A stretch of DNA of 64,000 nucleotides from CAZTHK01 sp964613215 (GTDB taxonomy: Bacteria; Krumholzibacteriota; Krumholzibacteriia; Krumholzibacteriales; CAZTHK01), in assembly GCA_964613215.1 (NCBI GenBank), contig CAZTHK010000009.1, positions 1 through 64,000 of the forward strand, read 5' to 3'. The notes under the pieces were generated by a model that worked only from the letters and a program-made list of their open reading frames with translations, had not been told where the DNA came from and made no database searches. Below are positions 42,434-50,430 of this stretch, piece after piece. Every line of letters begins with the position of its first letter. Within the stretch, counting starts at the first letter, position 1. Made by a program: the position numbers and the translations under genes.

Positions 42434-43567
42434 GTGAACCAGGCTGTTTTCATCAATTCGAATACGCTGGGCGGATTTCAGTTCAGCGAAACCCATCCAT
42501 TCAAGCCCCGGAGAATAAGCCGGGTTTACCATATGTGTAAGAAGAAGAACCTTCTGACCGGAACCGGTGTGAAGGTAGTGGATGTGGAAAAGCCAGAGAA
42601 GGATGTAATGTTGCGGTTCCATACTCCCGAGTATGTGGAGTGCCTGATGAATGCCAACAGCGGTGAAGAAGTAACTATCGAAATGCTGCGGCACGGTATC
42701 GGGACCCCTGAAAATCCGGTGTTCAGGGGGATATATGATTATTCGGCCCTTGCGGCTACTGCCAGCCTGGTTGCCTCCCGGGAAATAATCCGGGGGGGGA
42801 AGTGTGCCTTCAATCCTTCCGGGGGATTTCATCATGCCCATCCCGACCGGGCAGCCGGATTCTGCTATGTGAATGATGTGGTTATGGCTATAGAGGAACT
42901 TCGCGGGACCTTCCCCAGGATAGCCTATGTCGATATAGATGCCCATCATGGCGATGCTGTACAGGATGCCTACTACAGGGATCCGGATATTCTCACCGTG
43001 TCAATCCACGAAAGCGGAAAAACACTCTTTCCCTGGGGAGGTTTCGAAAAGGAATCGGGCGAGAGTAAGGGAAGGGGGAAAAACATAAATATACCTCTGA
43101 ATCCGGAGAGCGATGATGAAGTATTTCTGAGACTGTTCGAGAGGGTGGTGATGGAGGCATTGAATCTGTTCCAGCCGGATATAGTAGTGGGGCAGTTCGG
43201 TACCGATATGCTGTCTACAGATCCTCTTACCCACCTTAAACTGACCAATAACGGCTATATCGAAGCGATAGAGATGCTTCACCACAGATATGACAGGATA
43301 CTGGCTCTGGGAGGGGGGGGTTATAATATGAGCGACGTGGTTAAATGCTGGACTATGCTATGGTCGGAACTCTCCGGCGTTGAGCTGGATGTTGGATACG
43401 GGGGTGCCCTGGGAGGGGTACTGCTGGGAGATCCCTCTATCGAAGACTCCGATCTGCGGGACATGCGCTCCTATACCTCCGGTCCGGTTAAAAGGAAGTT
43501 GATAGAGAGAGCGGATAAGCTGGTTTACCATTTCGAAAAGAATATCAGGCCTCTGCTGGAAAACTGA
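42434..43567 (+). CDS. AcuC-like histone-deacetylase-family enzyme
   Basis: 377 residues beginning at GTG 42434. The catalytic elements of the arginase/deacetylase fold are intact: GGFHHAHPDRAAGFCYVND with the paired histidines, the zinc ligands in YVDIDAHHGDAVQ and GQFGTDMLSTDP, and LALGGGGYN. It resembles AcuC, which deacetylates acetyl-CoA synthetase in Bacillus. Its position right after the GNAT fusion suggests it reverses that acetylation. The coding sequence has two runs of eight G (42792-42799 and 43313-43320), which are prone to slippage. Confidence 0.92.
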   Translation: MNQAVFINSNTLGGFQFSETHPFKPRRISRVYHMCKKKNLLTGTGVKVVDVEKPEKDVMLRFHTPEYVECLMNANSGEEVTIEMLRHGIGTPENPVFRGIYDYSALAATASLVASREIIRGGKCAFNPSGGFHHAHPDRAAGFCYVNDVVMAIEELRGTFPRIAYVDIDAHHGDAVQDAYYRDPDILTVSIHESGKTLFPWGGFEKESGESKGRGKNINIPLNPESDDEVFLRLFERVVMEALNLFQPDIVVGQFGTDMLSTDPLTHLKLTNNGYIEAIEMLHHRYDRILALGGGGYNMSDVVKCWTMLWSELSGVELDVGYGGALGGVLLGDPSIEDSDLRDMRSYTSGPVKRKLIERADKLVYHFEKNIRPLLEN

Positions 43568-43591
43568 GGGGGAGATAAGCCTATAATTTTT

Positions 43592-43620
43592 TTGAATGTT
43601 ACCGGGATTTTGCATATATT
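43592..43620 (+). promoter_or_regulatory. Sigma-70-like promoter for the Buk-Ptb fusion gene
   Basis: TTGAAT (43592-43597), 17 bp, TATATT (43615-43620). It lies in the 193-bp gap after the deacetylase gene and would leave a leader of about 130 nt before TTG 43761, so the fusion gene can be expressed apart from the upstream pair. Confidence 0.5.
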
Positions 43621-43760
43621 GATTCTGTTTTTTCCGGCCTGGCCAATGCCTGGTTACGGCGGGATGGTCAGAGGGGTGGTGAGGAAAGGGAAAACGGATT
43701 CTATGCCGCTGGCTTACAGAATAGATAATCAAAGGTTTTAATAAAGGGGAGACGGATCAA

Positions 43761-46223
43761 TTGACTTTGACTGATTACCATATCGAGTCGAGGCTTAATG
43801 CACTGCTGGACAGTATGCGCTCTTACCAGTGCCCCAAAGACCTGGAGCGGGATATCATGGAGGTGGTGGAGAATGTCCGTTATGAAAAGGTGGATAGTGA
43901 AGATGAGCTGTGCAGGATCCTTCAGTCTGTGATAATCCGGTCCAGACCCACTGTACTGCTGGATGAATGGGTAGAGGCTTGGAGTAACCTCTTCTCACAG
44001 TTGATAAAGCTAATCCAGTCATCTCCCCGTGCCTCGGAGGAAATAATTTCTCATTTGTATGGTTATAATGAGCTTCCGGAAGAGGCCGGGGAAGAGAGGG
44101 TAATATGCATCAATCCAGGATCAACATCTACCAAAATTGCCCTGTATAGAGGCCTGCAGCTGGAGGCCTCGGAGGAAGTTCATCTCTCTCCGGACTATCA
44201 GGACGGTACTGATACCAGAGCGGAGGAGATTATCAAGTGGTTGAATAAACAGGAGATTAAGCCGGGAGACCTTACCGGCATCTGTTGCCGGGGAGGATTC
44301 GTTAAACCTGTAAGAACGGGGACATACCGGGTATGCAGGGAGATGCTGGATGATCTTGAAAATCCCAGGATAGATCATGCTTCCAATATGGGTATACCCA
44401 TAGGGGTTAAACTGGCTGAAAAGTTTTCCGGCGGTGGGGATACCCTGGTAACAACCACCCACCCGGTAGCTTCTGACGAAGTAGAGACAGCCGCCCGGAT
44501 GACCGGTATCCGCAAGATTATGAGAGATGGTTCCGGTGCCCATTATCTCAATCACGAGGCTGTTCACGGGCTGGTCAGTTCCCTCCTGAGGGTGCCGGAG
44601 GAGGAGTTAACCACCATAGGCGCTCACATAGGCGGGGGCATTTCCATACTGAGGCATAGCGGAGGCGATGTGGTGGATCTGGTGAATGCCTTTTCCGGAG
44701 TGCCCAGTGCAAACAGGTGTGGAAATGTTCCCCTGGACCGCCTTCTGGAGGCCATAGATCAGTCCAGAACCAGCTTTCATGAACTGAAGAAGTACCTGTT
44801 CGGAGAGGGTGGATTGATCGATCTGGTGGGAACCAATGATTTCAGGGCCTTACTCCATTTTCGTGACTCCGGTGCGATGGAGTATCAGAGAAAAAAGATA
44901 AATTTAGTTATTCGTTTCATGGCTGGAAATATCGCCGGAGCGATGATGAAGCTTGCCGCTGCCGAAGAGAATATTGATGTTTCCATGCTCACTGGAGGTC
45001 TTTCCAGAAGCTCTGAATTTGTTCAAATGATAAGGGACAGAGTATTTCCATGCTTCCCGGTGGTAGTGGTGGAAGGTTCCATAGAGCATGAAGCCATGAT
45101 CGCCGGTCACATGAGGGCCCGTTTCAAGCCGGAAGAATTGAATGATTATGTTAAAGAACGTGACGATCTGCGCAAGATAAGAAACGAGGAGAATAAGCTG
45201 CTGCAAAGAGAGATATTCGCCAGCCCTCACCTGCGCAGAAAGGAGAATGCGCCGGTTGCCAGTCTGGATGAGGTTATTTACATGGCCCGGGCCATGGTGG
45301 CAAAGTACAGGACCCCCCGTATTGCCCTGGTGGGAGCGGAGAATGAAGATGCCATAGCCGCTGCCAAACAGGCCAATGAGGAGGGTAGATATCCCATCGC
45401 CAAGTTTCTGCTGGTAGGCGACTACTACGAAGTCAACAAGCTGGCCTGGGAGTATGATATCTTCGTTGACAGTGATAACTATACCATAGTGGATTCCCGG
45501 GATCCGGTGGATAGAGCCACCCAGCTTCTGGAATCGGGGGAGGCGGACCTGATCATGAAGGGGAGAGTGAAAACAGAGGAGGTAATGAGGGGAACCCTGA
45601 AGTATCTGAAGAAAGAAGGACGCCTGAAGAAAGGAAGTATATACAGTCATGTGGGAATATTCCAGATTCCCACGTACCAGAAACTGCTGATGGTAACGGA
45701 TGCCGCCCTGATCCCCAATCCGGATAATGAGATGAAGAAGAAGATACTGGAAAATGCTATCAGAGTGTGTGGGTATCTGAATATATCCAAACCCAAGGTG
45801 GCGGTGATATCGGCAGTAGAGACCATGAATCCCAGTGTGGAATCTTCCATGAAGGCGGGAGAGCTGGCTGAACAGTTCAAGGACCGGGATGACTGCATAG
45901 TGGAGGGGCCCCTGTCGCTGGATATTGCCATGGATCCGCACTCGGCCAGGGAGAAGGGTTACCGGGGCAGGATCCGGGGTAACGCAGATATACTGCTGAT
46001 GCCGGATATCGAGGCCGGGAATGTGGTTTACAAGTCTCTGACAGTTTCCTCTGGTGCCTATCTGGCGGGAGCCATAGTGGGTGGAGGTATCCCCATAGTA
46101 CTCACCTCCCGGGGTGATTCCGCCCGCTCCAAGCTGGCCTCTATCTGCCTGGCCAGTATCATAGCCATGAAACAGGGGGATATAATCCTCTCCGGGGATG
46201 ACTCAGGTGGAAGTACTGCATAG
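43761..46223 (+). CDS. Butyrate kinase-phosphate butyryltransferase fusion
   Basis: 820 residues, starting at TTG 43761 with AGGGGAG about ten bases upstream. Residues 1-110 are a helical extension I do not recognise. Residues about 112-460 are butyrate kinase: INPGSTSTKIALYRG, THPVASDEVETAARMTG and GAHIGGGISILRHSGG. Residues about 490-815 are a phosphate acyl/butyryltransferase: PRIALVGAENEDAIAAAKQA, GEADLIMKGRVKTEEVMRG and GPLSLDIAMDPHSA. The two enzymes are normally separate and run butyryl-CoA to butyryl phosphate to butyrate with ATP formation. The fusion could channel the acyl phosphate. It may also act on branched or other short acyl groups. Near genes for CoA transfer and deacylation make an acyl-CoA role very likely. 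Confidence 0.9.
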   Translation: MTLTDYHIESRLNALLDSMRSYQCPKDLERDIMEVVENVRYEKVDSEDELCRILQSVIIRSRPTVLLDEWVEAWSNLFSQLIKLIQSSPRASEEIISHLYGYNELPEEAGEERVICINPGSTSTKIALYRGLQLEASEEVHLSPDYQDGTDTRAEEIIKWLNKQEIKPGDLTGICCRGGFVKPVRTGTYRVCREMLDDLENPRIDHASNMGIPIGVKLAEKFSGGGDTLVTTTHPVASDEVETAARMTGIRKIMRDGSGAHYLNHEAVHGLVSSLLRVPEEELTTIGAHIGGGISILRHSGGDVVDLVNAFSGVPSANRCGNVPLDRLLEAIDQSRTSFHELKKYLFGEGGLIDLVGTNDFRALLHFRDSGAMEYQRKKINLVIRFMAGNIAGAMMKLAAAEENIDVSMLTGGLSRSSEFVQMIRDRVFPCFPVVVVEGSIEHEAMIAGHMRARFKPEELNDYVKERDDLRKIRNEENKLLQREIFASPHLRRKENAPVASLDEVIYMARAMVAKYRTPRIALVGAENEDAIAAAKQANEEGRYPIAKFLLVGDYYEVNKLAWEYDIFVDSDNYTIVDSRDPVDRATQLLESGEADLIMKGRVKTEEVMRGTLKYLKKEGRLKKGSIYSHVGIFQIPTYQKLLMVTDAALIPNPDNEMKKKILENAIRVCGYLNISKPKVAVISAVETMNPSVESSMKAGELAEQFKDRDDCIVEGPLSLDIAMDPHSAREKGYRGRIRGNADILLMPDIEAGNVVYKSLTVSSGAYLAGAIVGGGIPIVLTSRGDSARSKLASICLASIIAMKQGDIILSGDDSGGSTA

Positions 46224-46559
46224 TTATACTATTTTTCCCGATAATTGACTTCAGTCCGTCGAAATGATCCTGGCCTGACCAGAGATACAGGCTGTAGAAC
46301 CGGCGGCATACCTGCACCATGCTGCGGTTCATTCCACCACAGCCGGTGTTGTTAACAGATTTCCGGGATCACATAGATAGAGGTATGGATTAACCGGAAT
46401 GAAGCCGGGGCGAAAATATTATTGATGAATTGAGGTTAAGACTTTCCCCTCAAGTTGTACATCCCCTGGCTTATCTTTATAGTTTATCCGCATGGCGATT
46501 TCTGATACTCTCTATTAGCAGAAAGCCGGCTTTAACAGGAAATTAACGGAGGTTTGGAT
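46224..46559. other. Gap before sppA
   Basis: 336 bp between the Buk-Ptb fusion and sppA with no gene. Apart from the sppA promoter at 46455-46483 I see nothing regular in it. Confidence 0.5.
46455..46483 (+). promoter_or_regulatory. Sigma-70-like promoter for sppA
   Basis: TTGTAC (46455-46460), 17 bp, TATAGT (46478-46483), about 75 bp before ATG 46560. Confidence 0.5.
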
Positions 46560-48272
46560 ATGACCAGGCGCGCCAGATGGATAGTGTTTGCCCTTTTTCT
46601 GCTGATATTCCTGGTAGTTCTTCCCATCATGGCCATGTACGGCCTTTTCAGGGGGGGGATAGAGTTTACCAGGGGTAAGGGAACGGTACTGGTGGTTAGT
46701 GTGAAGGGGAATATGCATGAATACCATCCCAGCTTTTCACCCGCCGATATATTTGGCAGGGGAGAGCAGTCTCTGACGGACATACTTACCTGTCTGCGCC
46801 GTGCCGGAGATGACCGGGACGTAGAGGCTGTAATTCTGCGGATTTTCCCCTCCGGGGCGGGGAGCGCCAAATGCGAAGAGGTCCGGATGGCAGTAAGCCG
46901 GCTGAAGGAGAGGGGAAAGGAGGTACTGGCATATTCACCTTTACTGGTAAATAATCATTATCTTCTGGCGGCTGAGGCAGATTCGGTATTCATGCCTCCC
47001 AGCGGATATCTGATTATAAATGGCCCCGCTGCCAGTGCCGCTTTTCTGGGAGGTACCATGGAAAAGCTGGACATAAAACCCAATATACACAGTATTGGTG
47101 ATTATAAGACTGCGGCTGAGGCATTTACCCGGACGGAAAGATCACCGGAATCGGAGGAGATGGCCGGATGGCTGCTCAGGGACATCTTCGACAGGTTCAT
47201 AGATACGATCTCCGAAAAGCGCAACATGGACAGGGCAATTGTTACCGGGCTGGTTAACAGAGCTGTGTACAGTCCCTCTTCGGCCTCCGGGTCGGGGTTG
47301 ATAGACGGTATCCGGTACTGGGACCAGGTAACCGGCAGGTTCAGGGATGCCGGAATGAACATAACCGGCTGGCGTGATTATTTGAACCGTTCCGGCCCCG
47401 GTTACCCGGGGGGAGGAGAGCGTATCGGAGTGGTCCATGTCCAGGGGACTATCGTTATGGGAAAGAGTGGATTCGACCCTTCAGCCGGAGTTACTGCAGG
47501 ATCGAAGAGCCTTGTCCGGGAGTTGCGCAGAGTCCGCCGGGATGACAGGATAAAGGCTGTTATACTTAGAGTGGATTCCCCCGGGGGAGATGGAATGGCG
47601 GGGGAGATGGTCTCACGCCAGGTAGAGCTCACTGCCCGGACCAAACCGGTGGTAGTATCCATGTCGGATGTGGCGGCTTCGGGAGGTTATCAGATATCAT
47701 ACCGGGCGGACAGAATAGTAGCACTCCCGGGGACTGTTACCGGCTCCATAGGGTCGATTACAGGCAAGATGAATATGAGGGGCTTTTACCGGAAGATAGG
47801 TTTTAGCCGTGATGAGATGAGTGCCGGTGAGAAGGGGCTGATGTTTTCGGATTACCGCGATTTTAGCAGACAGGAGTGGGATGTGTTGAAGGAGGAGCAC
47901 TGGGATTTTTATGGAAACTGGATAGAGGATATAGCCAGGTGCAGGGGTATGAGAGAGGGAGAGGTCGATTCCCTGGGGAGGGGAAGGGTCTGGACCGGTG
48001 AACAGGCCCGGGAGAGGGGGCTGGTGGATCATGTGGGGGATCTTGCCACGGCGGTAGAAGTGGCCTCCCGGCTTTCAGGGATAGCTTCACCGGAGAAGGT
48101 TAAGCTGTTGCATTATCCCGAGAGGGCGGGTATTCTGAAGGCAATCTTCTCCGGCGGACTGGTGGAGAACAGCCTGGCATATGCAGCATACAGTATTCTT
48201 CATCCCCAGAACAGCAGTGATCGATACTTTATCCGCTGTCTTGCCCCCGGTTATCCCCCTCCCCTGCGGTGA
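46560..48272 (+). CDS. sppA: Signal peptide peptidase SppA, long form
   Basis: 571 residues from ATG 46560, with GGAGG seven bases upstream; a TTG two codons earlier is in frame. One N-terminal membrane helix (WIVFALFLLIFLVVLPIMAM) precedes two tandem SppA domains, as in the 67-kDa E. coli form. The Ser-Lys dyad is K183 (IGDYKTAAEAF) in the first domain and S374 (SDVAASGGYQ) in the second. It degrades cleaved signal peptides in the inner membrane. Its stop is only 4 bp from that of the convergent beta-barrel gene. Confidence 0.93.
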   Translation: MTRRARWIVFALFLLIFLVVLPIMAMYGLFRGGIEFTRGKGTVLVVSVKGNMHEYHPSFSPADIFGRGEQSLTDILTCLRRAGDDRDVEAVILRIFPSGAGSAKCEEVRMAVSRLKERGKEVLAYSPLLVNNHYLLAAEADSVFMPPSGYLIINGPAASAAFLGGTMEKLDIKPNIHSIGDYKTAAEAFTRTERSPESEEMAGWLLRDIFDRFIDTISEKRNMDRAIVTGLVNRAVYSPSSASGSGLIDGIRYWDQVTGRFRDAGMNITGWRDYLNRSGPGYPGGGERIGVVHVQGTIVMGKSGFDPSAGVTAGSKSLVRELRRVRRDDRIKAVILRVDSPGGDGMAGEMVSRQVELTARTKPVVVSMSDVAASGGYQISYRADRIVALPGTVTGSIGSITGKMNMRGFYRKIGFSRDEMSAGEKGLMFSDYRDFSRQEWDVLKEEHWDFYGNWIEDIARCRGMREGEVDSLGRGRVWTGEQARERGLVDHVGDLATAVEVASRLSGIASPEKVKLLHYPERAGILKAIFSGGLVENSLAYAAYSILHPQNSSDRYFIRCLAPGYPPPLR

Positions 48273-48276
48273 CTGT

Positions 48277-49908
48277 TCAGAAACGGTAGCGTGCATCTAT
48301 GGTAAGCAGGGTTAATGAATCCGGAGTGGGGTCATTTCCCAGATAGATATCCATATATAAGCGGTCATTCCTGTGGAGGGATAATCCCAGGCCGGCATAG
48401 TAGCTGGCAGTAAAGGATTCGACATTATCGATTAGGTTGGGAATATCTGTGTGGTAGTCTGTTCCCTCCGGAGTCAGAGTGGTTTCAGGATCGGGGTATA
48501 TAGTCTTTTCTTCCGCTCTGGTCCAGGTTGTTCTTATGGAAAGATGAGAGAAGATGGTCAGATAGGAGGTTGGTTTGAATTCCAGGGAAAAGGGCAGGGT
48601 TAGATTTGCCCGGTAATTATCTGTTTCATATTTGAATTCTGAACTGCCGTCCAGGTTTATCTCCTGATGTTCTCCTGCAACGCTAATTCTGCATAAAAGA
48701 GGGTTGTTCTCCCGGGAGGTGGTGGTGCTAAAGGATGAATGAATGGAGGTGTGGAGATCGAGTTTCCGGTAGATTTCAGTCTTTCTTCCCAATGCTGCGA
48801 AAACCCTGAATCCCCGGTATCTGCCCTTACCGGAGATATCTTCCTGTTTGAATGTCCTGTTATTGCTGTTATTGTATGATCTTATGTATATATTATGTGA
48901 AATATCGTACCAGTCTGCCTGGTAGGACAATTCCTGGTACATCACCCCGCTGAAAAGGTTCAGAGAGTGAGGAAGCCTTAACTGAGCCGTTACTTTCCCC
49001 CTCCAGAGGGGACCATTCCTGAGGTCCCTGGATTCCTTCAGTTCATAATCATAACTGCCTAACTCTTCTTCGTCATCATAGGATTTATAAATATACAGAT
49101 CATATCCGTTATGCCGGGCAAATTCCTCTGTTCTTTCCACAGCGGCGGTAATGCCGTAACTTCTCCTGCCCCTCTTCTGTTTGAGCAGACCCAGCTTCAG
49201 GAAGTAACATCTCTTTCTGACAGTTCCGTTTGAAAGGCGATCCCATTTCCTGCTATAGTCCAATGCATAATCTATGGGTTCATAATGGATTATGTACCTT
49301 GTTCTACTATTTAATTCCCTGTCTTTAACTGTCCTGTAGAAACCCTTTGATCCGAATGAAATTCCAATCTTTCTTTCATGCCCGACCGAACGGGCTCCTG
49401 TTACACTGAAAGACCATATCTCTGTGTTGCCCATATTATATTCTTCATAAGTTTCGCTATAAATCTTTCCGGGCGAGTTAGACGCCGAACCGCCGGAATT
49501 CAGTTCCTCCTCATCGTCGAAATACCATTCCGCGTCGAATGCGAATTTCCAATCCCCCAATCCTGCTCCATAAAAGCTAATGTTATTAATTCTCCCCCCT
49601 GCGCTCTCTGACATATAAGGGCCATGAGCGTAATAGTAAGACAGCCAGGGCATTTCCAGGCTGTATTTAACATTCCTGTAACCATACCTGACGACTGTTG
49701 CACCGGCCATATCCGCATAGGCGGGATTTATGTTCAAGTCCGTCCAGTAATCCGGTATTATCCCGGCCACATGCTTGCCGCCCAGGGAATGGATTCTGGC
49801 GGAATATCCTGCTGCCCGAAGTGAGCTTTCCGGGATTGCGGGAGATATAATGAAAACCAGAATTGGAATAAGCGCACGGAGAAAACAACTCTTACGGGCA
49901 ATCTTCAT
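48277..49908 (-). CDS. Predicted outer-membrane beta-barrel protein
   Basis: 543 residues, signal peptide at the N-terminus (RKSCFLRALIPILVFIISPA), then strand-like alternation to the end. The last residues are DARYRF with a terminal phenylalanine, the classic signal for outer-membrane barrel insertion. The mature N-terminus (IHSLGGKHVAGIIPDYWTDL, NINPAYA) resembles the start of PorV/FadL-like barrels that mention a list of inner residues, but I cannot name the family. ACGAGG lies before ATG 49908. Function unknown; transport or surface structure are options. Confidence 0.7.
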   Translation of the reverse strand: MKIARKSCFLRALIPILVFIISPAIPESSLRAAGYSARIHSLGGKHVAGIIPDYWTDLNINPAYADMAGATVVRYGYRNVKYSLEMPWLSYYYAHGPYMSESAGGRINNISFYGAGLGDWKFAFDAEWYFDDEEELNSGGSASNSPGKIYSETYEEYNMGNTEIWSFSVTGARSVGHERKIGISFGSKGFYRTVKDRELNSRTRYIIHYEPIDYALDYSRKWDRLSNGTVRKRCYFLKLGLLKQKRGRRSYGITAAVERTEEFARHNGYDLYIYKSYDDEEELGSYDYELKESRDLRNGPLWRGKVTAQLRLPHSLNLFSGVMYQELSYQADWYDISHNIYIRSYNNSNNRTFKQEDISGKGRYRGFRVFAALGRKTEIYRKLDLHTSIHSSFSTTTSRENNPLLCRISVAGEHQEINLDGSSEFKYETDNYRANLTLPFSLEFKPTSYLTIFSHLSIRTTWTRAEEKTIYPDPETTLTPEGTDYHTDIPNLIDNVESFTASYYAGLGLSLHRNDRLYMDIYLGNDPTPDSLTLLTIDARYRF

Positions 49909-50008
49909 AGTTTTCCTCGTTTTGTTTCTGCGGGATTTCAGTTATTCCGGATAATAGCTGTTGCAGCAGTCCCTGGCAATAGTTTTCTTAACTGGAGTTT
50001 CCCCGATT

Positions 50009-50068
50009 TTATTCGATCCGCATTGTTCCGGGTATCTGCTTCAGATTATCCCTATCCGGTTTTCCGGC
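50009..50068. repeat. Degenerate intergenic repeat, copy C
   Basis: Begins TTATTCGATCCGCATTGTTC. Its first 23 bases match copy A (7313) at 21 positions, and a shared TTCAG follows after a 2-nt gap. The more distal part has diverged. Confidence 0.5.
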
Positions 50069-50227
50069 TTGACAGCAGGATGCGGGAATATTCCTCCCGT
50101 AATTTCAGGATGGCATGTATTTCTCATATCCTTTCCGGGATGAACAACCGGTTTTCATTTTTATATATATAAAGACCATTTGGAGGGATGGATAGAGGTT
50201 TTATCATTTATTGTTTTTCATAACCGG

Positions 50228-50256
50228 TTGAATAATTTGCAGGTATATGGTAGAAT
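50228..50256 (+). promoter_or_regulatory. Sigma-70-like promoter for the papain-family protease
   Basis: TTGAAT (50228-50233), 17 bp, TAGAAT (50251-50256). It predicts a leader of about 170 nt before ATG 50431. Confidence 0.5.
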
Positions 50257-50430
50257 AATGGCCGGATTAAGTCTGTATGAAGGGCCGGAGATTTAATGCA
50301 TTTCAGGTTTTGTGATATCGTGGAGAGGAGGTGAAAAACCGGATTCAATTTGTGTATATCGGTATATAAATGATACCTGTATAGATAAAGGTGTCATCGG
50401 CTTGGCAAATTAATTCAAGGAGATTGGAGA

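Larger units (their letters stand above)
49909..50430. other. Divergent regulatory gap before the papain-family gene
   Basis: 522 bp without a gene. It contains repeat copy C, a good promoter for the papain gene and a long leader. In the leader ATGATACC (50371-50378) can pair with GGTGTCAT (50391-50398) with one G-U pair, and GGTAT/ATACC overlaps it, so alternative folds are possible. No known riboswitch consensus was recognised. Confidence 0.5.

Noticed and set aside
50257..50430. Riboswitch in the long leader of the papain gene
   Set aside because: Alternative stems are possible, but no block matches the c-di-GMP, cobalamin, SAM or other consensus that I know.
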